Translations under genes and position numbers: made by a program
Shown: piece after piece, positions 52,026 to 62,151 of the stretch
Layout of the letters: each line of letters starts with the position of its first letter
Position numbering within the stretch: the stretch's first letter is position 1
Notes under the pieces: generated by a model
Seen by the model: only the letters and a program-made list of their open reading frames with translations
Told to the model about the DNA's origin: nothing
Databases searched by the model: none
NCBI GenBank assembly: GCA_025928185.1
Contig: JAICKA010000006.1
Location: 1-64,000 of the forward strand
DNA length: 64,000 nt
Origin: Gemmatimonadaceae bacterium
GTDB taxonomy: Bacteria > Gemmatimonadota > Gemmatimonadetes > Gemmatimonadales > Gemmatimonadaceae
Direction: 5' to 3'

Positions 52026-54065
52026 ATGTCCCGCGCCGAGTTCGATCTCCAGGCTCCGTTCCAACCGGCGGGCGATCAGCCGAAAGCGATCGCCGAGCTG
52101 TCGGCTGGCCTAGATCGCGGCGACCGGTTCCAGACGCTCCTCGGCGTGACCGGCTCGGGCAAAACGATGACGATGGCGAACGTCATCAAGCACCACGGCC
52201 GCCCGACGCTCGTGCTGTCGCACAACAAGACCCTCGCGGCGCAGCTGTACGGCGAGATCAAGAGCTTCTTCCCGCACAACGCGGTCGAGTACTTCATTTC
52301 GTACTACGACTATTACCAGCCGGAAGCGTACGTGCCGACCACCGACACGTACATCGAGAAGGACGCCTCGATCAACGAAGACATCGATCGCCTGCGCCTG
52401 CGCGCGACGTCGAGCCTCATGGAGCGAGAGGACGTCATCATCGTCGCGACCGTGTCGGCGATCTACGGACTCGGCGATCCGGTCTCGTACCGCGAGCAGA
52501 TGGTCACGCTGCTCAAGGGCCAGCACGTCGAGCGCGACGAGATCCTCCGTTCGCTCGTGCGAATTCAGTACTCGCGCAACGACGTGGCGTTCGAGCGCGG
52601 CACGTTCCGCGTGCGCGGCGATACGGTCGAGATCTTTCCGGCGTACGAGGAGCAGGGCGTCCGCGTCGAGATGTGGGGCAACGAGATCGAGCGCATCTCG
52701 AAGATCAACGTCCTCACGGGCGAGACGATCGCCGCGCTGGAGCGCGCGGCGATCTATCCGGCCAAGCATTTCGTGACGCAGCGTCCGACGCTCGAGCGCG
52801 CGGTGAAGCTCATTCGCGCCGAGCTGGTGGACCGCCTGGCCGAGCTGCGCGCGGCGGGCAAGCTGCTCGAGGCGCAGCGACTCGAATCGCGCACGAACTT
52901 CGACGTCGAGATGATGCTGGAGATCGGCACCTGCGCCGGCATCGAGAACTACTCGCGGCACCTCTCCGGCCGCGCCGCCGGCGAGCGTCCGGCGTGCTTG
53001 TTCGACTATTTCCCCGAAGACTTTCTCGTCGTCGTCGACGAGTCGCACGTGACGCTGCCGCAGATCGGCGGCATGTTCAACGGCGACCGGGCGCGCAAGC
53101 TCACGCTCGTCGAGTATGGGTTTCGTTTGCCGAGCGCGCTCGACAACCGCCCGTTGATGTTCGACGAGTTTCTGGCGCTCACGCCGCGCGCGGTGTTCGT
53201 ATCGGCCACGCCGGCGGATCTCGAGCTGCGGCTGTCGGAAGGTGTCGTCGTCGAGCAGATCATTCGTCCCACTGGCCTCGTCGATCCGGAGATCGAAGTT
53301 CGGCCGGTGCGCGGCCAGGTTGACGATCTGCTCAACGAGATCCGCGCCCGCGAGCGGCGCGGCGAGCGCGTGCTCGTCACGACGCTCACCAAGCGCATGT
53401 CCGAAGACCTGACCGATTATCTCCAGCAGGTTGGCGTTCGCGTGCGGTACATGCACTCGGACATCGACGCGATCGAACGCATGGAGATCGTGCGAGGCCT
53501 CCGGCTCGGCGAGTTCGACGTGCTCGTCGGCATCAATCTGCTGCGCGAAGGTCTCGATCTGCCGGAAGTGTCGCTCGTCGCGATTCTCGACGCCGATCAG
53601 GAAGGGTTTCTGCGCAGCGATCGCTCGCTGATCCAGACCGTCGGCCGCGCCGCGCGAAACGTGCACGGTCGCGCCATCTTCTACGCCGATCGCATCACCG
53701 GGTCGATGCAGCGCTGCATGGAGGAGACGGGCCGCCGGCGCGAGGTGCAGCTGGAGCACAATCGGCAGCAGGGCATCACGCCGACGACGGTCGCGAAGAG
53801 CGTCGATCAGGTTCGCTTCACCACGCGCGTTGCCGACGCACGCACGGAGCGCGAGCAGAAGAAGGTCGCCGAACCGGCGCGCGGTTATGCGATCATGGAA
53901 ACCGAGTCCCTCGAGAAGATGCTCGACGAGCAGATGCGCGAAGCGGCGGCCGCGATGGACTTCGAGTTGGCGGCCCAGCTGCGCGATCAGTTGTTCGAGC
54001 TCCGCGCGCGACGTGACTCGGCCAAGGCGCGCCCGGCGACCGCTGGCGCGCGCGCCGCACGGTAG
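52026..54065 (+). CDS. uvrB: Excinuclease ABC subunit B
   Basis: A 679-residue helicase-like damage-verification subunit of nucleotide excision repair. [19 protein letters not shown] is Walker [13 protein letters not shown] is the DNA-gripping hairpin, [20 protein letters not shown] is Walker B, and [14 protein letters not shown] is motif VI. The C-terminal UVR motif ([18 protein letters not shown]) binds UvrC. The ATG at 52026 lies 6 nt after TATATT. Confidence 0.97.
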   Translation: MSRAEFDLQAPFQPAGDQPKAIAELSAGLDRGDRFQTLLGVTGSGKTMTMANVIKHHGRPTLVLSHNKTLAAQLYGEIKSFFPHNAVEYFISYYDYYQPEAYVPTTDTYIEKDASINEDIDRLRLRATSSLMEREDVIIVATVSAIYGLGDPVSYREQMVTLLKGQHVERDEILRSLVRIQYSRNDVAFERGTFRVRGDTVEIFPAYEEQGVRVEMWGNEIERISKINVLTGETIAALERAAIYPAKHFVTQRPTLERAVKLIRAELVDRLAELRAAGKLLEAQRLESRTNFDVEMMLEIGTCAGIENYSRHLSGRAAGERPACLFDYFPEDFLVVVDESHVTLPQIGGMFNGDRARKLTLVEYGFRLPSALDNRPLMFDEFLALTPRAVFVSATPADLELRLSEGVVVEQIIRPTGLVDPEIEVRPVRGQVDDLLNEIRARERRGERVLVTTLTKRMSEDLTDYLQQVGVRVRYMHSDIDAIERMEIVRGLRLGEFDVLVGINLLREGLDLPEVSLVAILDADQEGFLRSDRSLIQTVGRAARNVHGRAIFYADRITGSMQRCMEETGRRREVQLEHNRQQGITPTTVAKSVDQVRFTTRVADARTEREQKKVAEPARGYAIMETESLEKMLDEQMREAAAAMDFELAAQLRDQLFELRARRDSAKARPATAGARAAR

Positions 54066-54526
54066 TGTCGCACGAACCAATCATTCCGACACTCGCCTCC
54101 CACGGCCATCTCGCGCTCGATCGCGCGGAGCTGGTCACCTGGGGCGAGCGCCTCGGTCGCGCCGCGTCGCCGCCGCTCGTCGTCACGATCAGCGGCGATC
54201 TCGGCGCCGGGAAGACGACACTCGTGCAGGCGATCTGTCGCGGGTACGGCGTCACGGAGGACGTGACGAGTCCAACGTTCGCGCTGGTGCACCGATACGC
54301 GGCGCCGCTCTCGCCGGTGTATCACCTCGATCTGTATCGACTCGAGTCGCCCTCGGAGCTGACGAATCTCGGCTGGGATGAGATCCTCGTCGATGATGCG
54401 CTCGTGCTCATCGAGTGGCCCGATCGCGCCGGCGACGAGATTCCGCACCTGCACGTCCCGATCAGCCTCCAGCACTTGCCCGACGACCCGTCGCGCCGGC
54501 TGCTGTACGCTGGCGGCCACGTATGA
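54065..54526 (+). CDS. tsaE: tRNA threonylcarbamoyladenosine ATPase TsaE
   Basis: A 153-residue ATPase of the t6A tRNA-modification complex. Walker A is SGDLGAGKTTLVQAI, followed by VTSPTFALVHRY and the catalytic HLDLYRLE. GTG start overlaps the uvrB stop by one base, and its own stop overlaps the tsaB start. Confidence 0.94.
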   Translation: MSHEPIIPTLASHGHLALDRAELVTWGERLGRAASPPLVVTISGDLGAGKTTLVQAICRGYGVTEDVTSPTFALVHRYAAPLSPVYHLDLYRLESPSELTNLGWDEILVDDALVLIEWPDRAGDEIPHLHVPISLQHLPDDPSRRLLYAGGHV

Positions 54527-55188
54527 TCACGCTGGCGATCGACGCCTCCACGTACCGCGGGAGCGTCGCCGTGCTCGATGACGCGCGTGTGCTCGCCGCC
54601 GAACACGTCGCGATGCGCGGGGCGGAGCATGAGCACCTGATGCCTGCGGTTGTGGCGGCGCTCGAGCACGCCGGTCGCGCGGCACGAGACATCGACCGAG
54701 TGGTGTGTGGCCGCGGTCCAGGCAGCTTCACGAGTCTCAGAATCGCCGGCAGCATCGCGAAGGGGATTGCAGTTGGCGTCGCCCGTCCGCTCTTCGCGGT
54801 GTCGTCACTCGCATTGCTCGTCGCCGCTGCACCAGCGCGCAGTGGACGACACCTCGCGGCGCTCGATGCGTTGCGCGGAGAGTTCTACGTCGGGCTGTAC
54901 GAAATCTGGCCGGACCTGCAGCTCTGTGAGCTCGAAAGTGCGCGGCTGATACTGAGTGACCGGGTGGATGCGTTCGCCGCGGAGCTCGGGGCGACGGTCG
55001 TGAGCCCGATGCGCCAAGCCGGCTGGATCCAGTCGCAACCGGATGCCGCCGCGATCGACCGGTGCGCCGCGTTGATCGCCGAATCGGGTCCAGTGGACGT
55101 TCGAACGTGGGAGCCGCTGTACGGACGGCTGGCCGAGGCGCAGGTCCGCTGGGAGTCGACGCACGGCCGTCCGCTGCCCGCCGGATGA
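54523..55188 (+). CDS. tsaB: tRNA threonylcarbamoyladenosine protein TsaB
   Basis: A 221-residue scaffold/dimer partner of TsaD. The start MITLAIDASTYRGSVAV and the GRGPGSFTSLRIAGSIAKG segment are typical. It lies between tsaE and rimI, the common order, with ATGA overlaps on both sides. Confidence 0.92.
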   Translation: MITLAIDASTYRGSVAVLDDARVLAAEHVAMRGAEHEHLMPAVVAALEHAGRAARDIDRVVCGRGPGSFTSLRIAGSIAKGIAVGVARPLFAVSSLALLVAAAPARSGRHLAALDALRGEFYVGLYEIWPDLQLCELESARLILSDRVDAFAAELGATVVSPMRQAGWIQSQPDAAAIDRCAALIAESGPVDVRTWEPLYGRLAEAQVRWESTHGRPLPAG

Positions 55189-55643
55189 CGTTCTCGATTC
55201 TGCCGGCCAGCGAACGCGACCTGCCGGAGATCGCTGCCATCGAGCGAAAGGTGTTCGGCGATCCGTGGTCGACGCAGTCCTTCCGGGAATCGTTCGGACA
55301 CCATGCGATGTACTTCGCCTGCGCTCGGCGTGACGGCGGTCAGCTGGTGGGTTATGTTGTCGCCTGGTTCGCAGCCGGGGAAGGCGAGATCGCCAACCTC
55401 GCGGTGGACCCGTCGGAGTGGGGACACGGTGCGGGACGACAGTTGCTCGAAGCCGCGCTGTCGGCGGCTGCGGCCCGGCGCACGACCGCTGTGTATCTTG
55501 AAGTGCGGGAGTCGAACGCGCGGGCCCGGCGACTCTACACGTCGTACGGCTTCGAGGAGGTCGGGCGACGGCGTGGGTATTATCGCCGACCGGTGGAAGA
55601 CGCGATCGTGCTGCGGCGCACGCTCGAGGTGAAGGATGGGTGA
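55185..55643 (+). CDS. rimI: Ribosomal protein S18 alanine N-acetyltransferase
   Basis: A 152-residue GNAT acetyltransferase. NLAVDPSEWGHGAGRQLLE is the acetyl-CoA motif, and YLEVRESNARARRLYTSYGF is the RimI-type second motif. Context behind tsaB supports RimI. Confidence 0.9.
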   Translation: MTFSILPASERDLPEIAAIERKVFGDPWSTQSFRESFGHHAMYFACARRDGGQLVGYVVAWFAAGEGEIANLAVDPSEWGHGAGRQLLEAALSAAAARRTTAVYLEVRESNARARRLYTSYGFEEVGRRRGYYRRPVEDAIVLRRTLEVKDG

Positions 55644-55762
55644 GGACGGATGTGACGTGGGCAATGGAAATTGTTGATCCGCAATAATCTGGTTGCGCGA
55701 CGACACGGACTGGATCGTAACGTGAGCGGCGAGGTCACCGAATCTCTCGCCAGGAGGAACCT

Positions 55763-56260
55763 GTGAGCCGTAGCTTGAACAAGGTCATGTTGATTGGAAA
55801 CCTCGGCAACGATCCCGAGGTCCGCTCCACGACGGGTGGCAACCGAGTCGCGACGTTTTCGCTGGCGACCAGCCGCACGTGGAACGACGCGGGCGGATCG
55901 AAGCAGGAGAAGACGGAGTGGCATCGCTGCGTCGTCTGGAATTCCAAGACGTCGACGCTCGCCGACATCGTCGAGAAGTACGTCAAGAAGGGCGACAAGC
56001 TGTACGTCGAAGGGCGCGTCGAATACCGCCAATGGCAGGACAAGGACGGGCAGACGCGCTACAGCACCGAGATCAACGTGCGTGAGCTTATCATGCTCGG
56101 CGGGAGCAAGGGCGGTGGAGACTATGATGCCGCCGAAAGCTCCAACCGCAGCCGAGCCGCCGTTGGTGCTGCCAAGGCGAAGGCGACAGCCGGTGGCGGC
56201 GAGGACTTCGAGGACTTCCCGAACGCCCTCGCCGACGAAGACGACGATCTGCCCTTCTAG
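55763..56260 (+). CDS. ssb: Single-stranded DNA-binding protein
   Basis: A 165-residue SSB. SLNKVMLIGNLGNDPEVR starts the OB fold, YVEGRVEYRQWQDKDGQTRY follows, and the acidic C-terminus ends DDDLPF, the docking tip for partner proteins. GTG start with AGGA upstream. A fold-back repeat lies just after the stop. Confidence 0.96.
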   Translation: MSRSLNKVMLIGNLGNDPEVRSTTGGNRVATFSLATSRTWNDAGGSKQEKTEWHRCVVWNSKTSTLADIVEKYVKKGDKLYVEGRVEYRQWQDKDGQTRYSTEINVRELIMLGGSKGGGDYDAAESSNRSRAAVGAAKAKATAGGGEDFEDFPNALADEDDDLPF

Positions 56261-56271
56261 AGGTTAGTGGC

Positions 56272-56310
56272 GAGAGGATAGAGGATAGAGACACTATCCT
56301 CTATCCTCTC
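56272..56310. repeat. GAGGATA-word hairpin after ssb, probable terminator
   Basis: GAGAGGATAGAGGATA (56272-56287) pairs perfectly with its complement at 56295-56310 around a 7-nt loop. A further TATCCTCTC copy follows just downstream. There is no T-run. It is built of a short repeated word like the gaps before erpA and rpoA, and may end ssb transcription. Confidence 0.7.
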
Positions 56311-56430
56311 GATTCTATCCTCTCCGCCCGTTTCCTTCCAGGCAGCCAGTCGTCTCCACCGCAGAGGCTGGCACTTAGGGCCCGCCGAGGCTCAAAAAAA
56401 GAATCACGAATTCGCCTGGAGTTCATTGCC

Positions 56431-57636
56431 ATGCTCGAGCGGGCTCTCTGCAGCGGGCACCGTGGTCGCTGGATGCGTTTCGTCACCTGTGCCGCGCTCG
56501 CGGCGATTGTGGCGCGTCCGCGCGCACTCGCCGCGCAGCAGCCAACTGCGCCGAAGCCCGCCATCCCGCGTACGCACACCGTCAAGCGCGGTGACACGTT
56601 GTGGGATCTCGCCAAATTGTACCTCGGCGACGCATTCCTGTGGCCGGCGATCTACCGGCTCAACACGGATCAGATCGAGGATCCACACTGGATCTATCCG
56701 GGCGAGGTACTGAAGCTGCCCTCCGACAGCGGCAAGATCGTGGCATCGGCAACGCTGCCGCCGCCGACCGCTGACACCGCGCGAGTGACGCCGCCGACTG
56801 CCGTCGTCGCAAAGATCGATACGGCATCAGTCCAGCCGGTCGTCGTTTCAACTCCTACAATCGTCGCGGTCGCGCCGGACAGTCTGGCCGACACGACGGC
56901 GAGCATGCCGCAGTCGAACGCCGCACCAACGCGCCCGGCGATTCGCCTCGGTGAATACGTTGCGTCGCCCTGGGTCGATCGCGCGGGAGGTCCGCGCGGT
57001 TCCGGCTACATCATCCAGAGCGCCGATCTTCCAGGCATTCCCCGTATGGAGCTTGATAATCTGAGTCTCTATACGCCGATATTTGTTTCGCCGCCGAACG
57101 GCGCGGAACCGGTCGAGCACGATCGCTTCCTGGCGTATCGCCTTGGGCCGCTCGTCGAAGGCATGGGGCAGATCGTGATTCCCACGGCCATCATCGAAGT
57201 CACGAAAGCGCCGGGGCCCGGCGAAGCGACGACTGCGCGTGTGATCAAGATGTTCGACGAGGTGAAGACGGGGCAGCGTCTCGTTCGCTACGACACCACC
57301 GCCGCCACGGTCTTCGGAACGGCTACCGCCGTCGAGAATGGACTGCAGGCCAAGGTGCGTTGGATCTACAGCGAGCCGGTGCAGCCGAGCATCCAGAGCT
57401 ACATCGTGCTCGACATGTCGCATCGCGACGGCGTGAATCCCGGCGACCAGATCGAGCTCTATCAGCCGCGGCGTGGTCCGACGGACGGGCGTCCGCTTGC
57501 GCTGCCTGAAGTGTCAATCGCACACGCTCAGGTGCTCCGCGTCACAGATTACGGCGCGACGGCAATCGTCACTGCACAGGACCAGCCGAAGATCGAAGAA
57601 GGCACGGCGGCTCGTATCGCCGCCAAGATGCCGTAA
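56431..57636 (+). CDS. LysM-domain secreted protein
   Basis: A 401-residue exported protein with a signal peptide (CAALAAIVARPRALAAQQ). One LysM domain at about residues 48-97 contains HTVKRGDTLWDLAKLYL and YPGEVLKLP, which binds peptidoglycan. The long C-terminal part is Thr/Pro-rich, then globular with GVNPGDQIELYQPRRG, and has no motif I recognise. A start at Met15 (56473) is possible and gives a more usual signal peptide. Confidence 0.82.
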   Translation: MLERALCSGHRGRWMRFVTCAALAAIVARPRALAAQQPTAPKPAIPRTHTVKRGDTLWDLAKLYLGDAFLWPAIYRLNTDQIEDPHWIYPGEVLKLPSDSGKIVASATLPPPTADTARVTPPTAVVAKIDTASVQPVVVSTPTIVAVAPDSLADTTASMPQSNAAPTRPAIRLGEYVASPWVDRAGGPRGSGYIIQSADLPGIPRMELDNLSLYTPIFVSPPNGAEPVEHDRFLAYRLGPLVEGMGQIVIPTAIIEVTKAPGPGEATTARVIKMFDEVKTGQRLVRYDTTAATVFGTATAVENGLQAKVRWIYSEPVQPSIQSYIVLDMSHRDGVNPGDQIELYQPRRGPTDGRPLALPEVSIAHAQVLRVTDYGATAIVTAQDQPKIEEGTAARIAAKMP

Positions 57637-57669
57637 GCTGCGATCCGACAGTAGATTTGGGCGATCCAC

Positions 57670-58476
57670 ATGATCGCGATCGCCCAGTTTGTCGCCATAT
57701 CGTGCTACCTTGGCGCCGCGGCTCTTGCCGCGGTGCCGTTCGCACGTCCGGTCCGTGCCCCCGTTGCCGGTGTTCTCACCGCGTTGGGGCTCGGCATTGC
57801 GGCGCACGTCTTCGCATTGCTGAGCTTCGCGTTCCGCGCGAGCACCGTGCCGATGACCGGGCTCGGTCCGTCGCTTTCCTTCGCCGGTGTGGTCTTGGCG
57901 ACGACGTTGTTTATCGTCGAGCTGCTCGCCCGCGAGGTCAGCCTGACCGTCGTTGCCGCACCGCTTGCGGCACTCCCGACCATCTTCGGCAACGTCATCG
58001 GACTCCGGCCCGGCCAGGGCGCCGAGGGCGTTCGCGGAGTCTGGCTGTTCGCTCACATCGCGTTGAGCTTCATCGGCATTGCCGCGTTCGCGACGGCGGC
58101 TGCGGCGGGTGCGATGTACCTGCTGCAGCGCCGTGAGCTCAGATCGCGTCGCTTCGACACGCTGTTCCGGTTCTTTCCGCCGTTGGCCACGCTCGATCGG
58201 GTGAATCATTTCGCCGCTATCGCCGGGTGGCTCGGCCTGACGCTCGGGATCGTGCTGGCGGGCACGTACTCGGTGGAGTACCGGCAGCTCAACCTGCCGC
58301 AACTGTTCTGGGGCGGCGTCGCATGGCTCGCCATCACCTGCATCGCGCTCGGGCGGGTGGCAGGTGGATGGCAGGCGCGCCGCGCCGCCATGTACTCCAA
58401 CGTGGCGTTCGTGTCGGTGCTCGTGCTATACGTTGCGCTCCGCGTCGCGACACCAGCCGGCGGACAGTTCCTGTGA
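57670..58476 (+). CDS. HemX/CcsA-like cytochrome assembly-type membrane protein
   Basis: A 268-residue polytopic membrane protein with about eight helices. The layout and length fit HemX-like members of the CcsA/CcmC superfamily, often encoded before hemA. The tryptophan-rich heme-handling WWD motif of true CcsA is not visible (the segment reads NLPQLFWGGVAWLAI). It probably supports heme biosynthesis rather than cytochrome c maturation. Its stop overlaps the next start (GTGA). Confidence 0.75.
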   Translation: MIAIAQFVAISCYLGAAALAAVPFARPVRAPVAGVLTALGLGIAAHVFALLSFAFRASTVPMTGLGPSLSFAGVVLATTLFIVELLAREVSLTVVAAPLAALPTIFGNVIGLRPGQGAEGVRGVWLFAHIALSFIGIAAFATAAAAGAMYLLQRRELRSRRFDTLFRFFPPLATLDRVNHFAAIAGWLGLTLGIVLAGTYSVEYRQLNLPQLFWGGVAWLAITCIALGRVAGGWQARRAAMYSNVAFVSVLVLYVALRVATPAGGQFL

Positions 58477-59084
58477 GCGCGTACCCGCTCATGCTCGACG
58501 GCGCATCATTGTCGGCGCTCGTCGTCGGCGGTGGTGCGGTTGCCGCGCGCAAGGTCGCCGCGCTGGCGGAAGTCGGAGCGGAGATTCGCGTGATTGCGCC
58601 GCAGATCGATGAGCGCATCGTGCGGCTCGCAGCCGCGAATCCACGCATCGGCGTGGTGCGCGCACTGTACGACGCGGCGTTGTTGGGCAACGCGACACTG
58701 GTGATCGCCGCCACCGATGATCCCGCCGTCAATGCACGCGTCGCTCGCGATGCCCGCGGCGCCGGTCGACTGGTCAACGTCGTGGACGCGCCGCAGCTTG
58801 GGAACTGCACGACGCCCGCGGTCCACCGCAGCGGAGAGCTCGTGATCGCCGTGAGCGCCGGTGGCGTGCCGGGCGCAGCGGCCCGCATTCGCGATGCGGT
58901 TGGCGAGCGCTTCGACGAGCGGTACGCCGCGGCGATCCACGGTCTGGCCACGCTGCGATCGCGGCTGCTCGACGATGGACGACGCGAGCGCTGGTCCGAC
59001 GCCGCGAGCACTCTGCTGGCCGGCGATTTCTGCGAACAGGTCGAGTCGAAGCAGCTGATCGCGAAGGTGGCCGAATGGCGCTAA
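58473..59084 (+). CDS. Precorrin-2 dehydrogenase/sirohydrochlorin ferrochelatase-type protein
   Basis: A 203-residue protein like the N-terminal part of CysG and yeast Met8. LVVGGGAVAARKVAALAEVGA is the NAD loop, VIAATDDPAVNARVARDAR and VNVVDAPQLGNCTTPAV complete the pattern. It would oxidise precorrin-2 toward siroheme. GTG start overlaps the HemX-like stop, and its end overlaps hemA by 10 bp. Confidence 0.88.
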   Translation: MSAYPLMLDGASLSALVVGGGAVAARKVAALAEVGAEIRVIAPQIDERIVRLAAANPRIGVVRALYDAALLGNATLVIAATDDPAVNARVARDARGAGRLVNVVDAPQLGNCTTPAVHRSGELVIAVSAGGVPGAAARIRDAVGERFDERYAAAIHGLATLRSRLLDDGRRERWSDAASTLLAGDFCEQVESKQLIAKVAEWR

Positions 59085-60412
59085 TCGCGGTCGGGATCAA
59101 TCACGTCGGCGCGCCGCTCGATATCCGCGAGCGGATTGCCTACGCGGCGAGCGACGTGGACGATGCCCTGCGCGCGTTGACCGAGGCGAGCGCGGCTCGC
59201 GAAGCGGTGCTGCTCTCGACGTGCAATCGCACCGAGTTCTATCTCGTGGAGTCCGACGTGGACGCGACCGCCGCCGCGTGGGCGGCGCTATCCGCTCGCC
59301 TCGGGAGCGAAGCGTCAGGGTACGGCTACGTGCGTCGCGATCGCGAGGCGGTGACGCACTTGTTTCGTGTCGCCAGCGGGCTGGATTCGATGGTGCTCGG
59401 CGAGGCCCAGATTCACGGCCAGGTGCGCGATGCCTGGGAGGTTTGCCGAGCGCACTCTGGTCCGGTGCTCAACCGATTGTTCCAGACTTCGCTGCTCGTC
59501 GCTGGCCGCGTGCGCAACGAGACGTCCGTGGCACGCGGCGCGGCTTCGGTCAGCTCCGCCGCCGTGCAACTCGCCAGACAGATCTTCGGTTCGCTCGCCG
59601 GCACTCGCGCCATGGTCCTCGGCGCCGGCGACATGGCCGAGCTGGCGCTCGAGTGTCTTGGCGACCAGGGGGTGCGGACGTCGATCGTCGCCAATCGCAC
59701 CTTCGAGCGCGCGCAGGTGCTCGCGGAGAAGTACGGTGCGCTCGCCATGCACTACGACGAATGCTGGACCGCGCTCACCGACGTCGACGTGCTCGTGTGC
59801 TCCACCGCGGCGCCGCATCCGATCGTGCAGCCCGACCACGTGCGGCCGGCGCTCGCGCGGCGCGGCGACCGCCCACTGTGCATTCTCGACATCGCGCTTC
59901 CGCGCGACGTGCATCCGGCCGTCGGCACCTTGAGCAATGTCTATCTCTACAATCTGGACGATCTGCAGTCGGTCGTCGCGGCGAATCTCGAGCGGCGCCG
60001 GGCCGAGCTGCCGAGTGCGGAGGAGCTGATCGCCGGCGAAGTGGCGAAGTACTGGACCTGGCTCGCCGGACTGGCCGCGGTGCCTGTACTTGCCGAGATG
60101 CGCTCGCGCATGGACGCGGTGCGGGCGCGCGAGCTGGCCGACGCGCTGCGTCGTCTCCCGAATCTCACGCCCGACGAACGGGGCCGAATCGAAGAGTTTT
60201 CACGATCTCTCATGAACAAGTTCCTGCATGAGCCGACGGTGCGGCTTCGTGCCGCGGCGGCTAACGGTCGCGGGCTCGGCGTGGTCGACACGGCGCGGTA
60301 TCTCTTCAATCTCGAGACCGCAGCGGCCAATGACGGCGCATCGTCGGCCACTGCTGCATCGGCGGCTCCGGCCGCGGACGCACCCGCCAGCACCGTCGGG
60401 AATCCCGAATGA
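59075..60412 (+). CDS. hemA: Glutamyl-tRNA reductase
   Basis: A 445-residue enzyme opening the C5 route to tetrapyrroles. LLSTCNRTEFYLV holds the catalytic cysteine. SGLDSMVLGEAQIHGQV and VLGAGDMAELALECL (NADPH) follow, and a C-terminal dimerisation helix is present. It follows the HemX-like and precorrin-2 dehydrogenase genes, a common order. Confidence 0.95.
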   Translation: MALIAVGINHVGAPLDIRERIAYAASDVDDALRALTEASAAREAVLLSTCNRTEFYLVESDVDATAAAWAALSARLGSEASGYGYVRRDREAVTHLFRVASGLDSMVLGEAQIHGQVRDAWEVCRAHSGPVLNRLFQTSLLVAGRVRNETSVARGAASVSSAAVQLARQIFGSLAGTRAMVLGAGDMAELALECLGDQGVRTSIVANRTFERAQVLAEKYGALAMHYDECWTALTDVDVLVCSTAAPHPIVQPDHVRPALARRGDRPLCILDIALPRDVHPAVGTLSNVYLYNLDDLQSVVAANLERRRAELPSAEELIAGEVAKYWTWLAGLAAVPVLAEMRSRMDAVRARELADALRRLPNLTPDERGRIEEFSRSLMNKFLHEPTVRLRAAAANGRGLGVVDTARYLFNLETAAANDGASSATAASAAPAADAPASTVGNPE

Positions 60413-61389
60413 GCGGCCGCGTGCTCGTTACCGGTGGCGCCGGCTTCATCGGCTCGCACGTCGCGGATCTGTTCGTGCGGCAGGGCTGGTCCGTCGCCGT
60501 GCTGGATGACTTATCGCGCGGAAAACGAGAGAACGTCAATCCCGCCGCGACGCTGCACGTGCTCGACATCCGTTCGCCGGACGCCGCTGCGCTGCTCGAG
60601 CGGCAAGCGTTCGACGTCGTCGTGCACCTCGCCGCTCAGATGGATGTGCGTCGCAGCGTGGCCGACCCGGCGTTCGACGCGAGCGTGAACGTGCTCGGCA
60701 CGCTCAATCTGCTCGAGGCGCTCCGGCGCAGCGGAACCGCGGGTCACACGCGCGTCGTGTTCTCGTCGACGGGCGGTGCGGTGTACGGCGACCTCGCGAC
60801 GCCGCCCAACGGCGAGACGACGCCGAAAGATCCGGATTCGCCGTACGCGGTCGCCAAGTTAGCGGTCGAACATTATCTATCGTATTACGCGCGTATTCAC
60901 GGCATTTCGACGGTGAGTGTGCGTTACGCCAACGTCTACGGGCCACGGCAGGATCCACACGGCGAAGCGGGCGTCGTCGCGATCTTCTGCGGCCGCATTC
61001 TCGCCGGTGAGCCGCTGACGGTGTTTGGCGACGGCCAGCAGACGCGCGACTACGTGCACGTCGGCGACGTCGCGGACGCGACGTACCGGGCCGCGAGCGT
61101 CAACCTCGACGAAGCGTTGCATCTCGACGACCGCGCGTTCAACGTCGGCACCGGCATCGCCACGTCCGTGCTCGATCTGGCAACGACGCTGCTCGACGCG
61201 GCCGGTGTGTCGGTGCCGATCGAGTTCGCGCCGAAACGGCCGGGCGAGCAGCAGCAGTCGTTTCTCGCCGTCGGCAAGGCCGCACGCGTGCTCGGATGGT
61301 CGCCGCGCATTTCGCTCGCCAACGGCCTCGCCGATACCTATCGCTGGTTCGCCACCCGCGAGACGGCGGCCGTTCCTTCTCGTACCTGA
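60409..61389 (+). CDS. NAD-dependent epimerase/dehydratase, UDP-glucose 4-epimerase-like
   Basis: A 326-residue extended SDR. VLVTGGAGFIGSHVADLFV binds NAD, SPYAVAKLAVEHYL holds YxxxK, and YANVYGPRQDPHGEAGVVAI is typical of the GalE-like group. It overlaps hemA by 4 bp. The exact sugar is unknown. It stands outside the nucleotide-sugar operon. Confidence 0.85.
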   Translation: MSGRVLVTGGAGFIGSHVADLFVRQGWSVAVLDDLSRGKRENVNPAATLHVLDIRSPDAAALLERQAFDVVVHLAAQMDVRRSVADPAFDASVNVLGTLNLLEALRRSGTAGHTRVVFSSTGGAVYGDLATPPNGETTPKDPDSPYAVAKLAVEHYLSYYARIHGISTVSVRYANVYGPRQDPHGEAGVVAIFCGRILAGEPLTVFGDGQQTRDYVHVGDVADATYRAASVNLDEALHLDDRAFNVGTGIATSVLDLATTLLDAAGVSVPIEFAPKRPGEQQQSFLAVGKAARVLGWSPRISLANGLADTYRWFATRETAAVPSRT

Positions 61390-61400
61390 ACCCCAGGATC

Positions 61401-62150
61401 GTGCTGCTTCCACCTCCGCAGATCGCGGCCGGCGCGGTGCCGGCGAGTCCCGTCGAGCTGGTGATGAATGCGACCACCGTGACGCAGGTGGTGCTCATCG
61501 TGCTCGCCTGTCTGTCGCTCCTGAGCTGGGGCATCATCTTCGGCGTGTGGCGTGCCCTGGGCAGAGCGTCCGGCGCGGCGACGCGGTTCTCCCGCGAATT
61601 CGATCGCGCGCAGCGGCTCGACGAAGCTGGTGCGCTCGCGAAGCGTTCCGCGCCCAATGCGCTCTCGCGCCTGTTCCTGCGGGCGATGCACTTCGTTTCC
61701 GATGCACGCGTGGCGAACCAGCAGATTCGCGAGCTCGCCACCCCGGCTGGCGGCGACACGCCGCCCGCGACGACAATGAGCGGATCCCAGATCGAGACGT
61801 TGCATCTGCTACTCGATACGGAAGCGGCGAACGAGCGCGATCGACTCGGACGCTTTCTGCCCTGGCTGGCGACGATCGGCTCGGTGAGTCCGCTCATCGG
61901 ACTGCTCGGCACGGTGCTCGGCGTCATCGAAGCGTTTCTCGGCATCGCGACGAAGGGCTCGGGCAATCTCGCGGCCGTCGCGCCGGGCGTTGGTGAAGCG
62001 TTGACCGCCACGGCCGCGGCGCTCATCGTCGCCATTCCCGCCACATTCGGGTACAACATCTTCGCCAGCCGTCTCAACCAGTTCGACGGCATGCTCGAGA
62101 GCTTCGGTACGTCTGTGATCGCGCTGCTCGTGCGCGAAGGGCGGATCTGA
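61401..62150 (+). CDS. tolQ: TolQ/ExbB-type proton channel protein
   Basis: A 249-residue inner-membrane protein with three helices. The first is VLIVLACLSLLSWGIIFGVW; the second and third lie in LATIGSVSPLIGLLGTVLGV and ATAAALIVAIPATFGYNIFA, the ExbB/TolQ core. The GTG at 61401 has AGGA 4 nt upstream. With TolR, a TonB/TolA protein and TolB it forms the Tol system. Confidence 0.88.
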   Translation: MLLPPPQIAAGAVPASPVELVMNATTVTQVVLIVLACLSLLSWGIIFGVWRALGRASGAATRFSREFDRAQRLDEAGALAKRSAPNALSRLFLRAMHFVSDARVANQQIRELATPAGGDTPPATTMSGSQIETLHLLLDTEAANERDRLGRFLPWLATIGSVSPLIGLLGTVLGVIEAFLGIATKGSGNLAAVAPGVGEALTATAAALIVAIPATFGYNIFASRLNQFDGMLESFGTSVIALLVREGRI

Positions 62151-62151
62151 G

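Noticed and set aside
52110-54080. Long minus-strand open frame opposite uvrB
   Set aside because: Antisense shadow of uvrB, same composition as other shadows.
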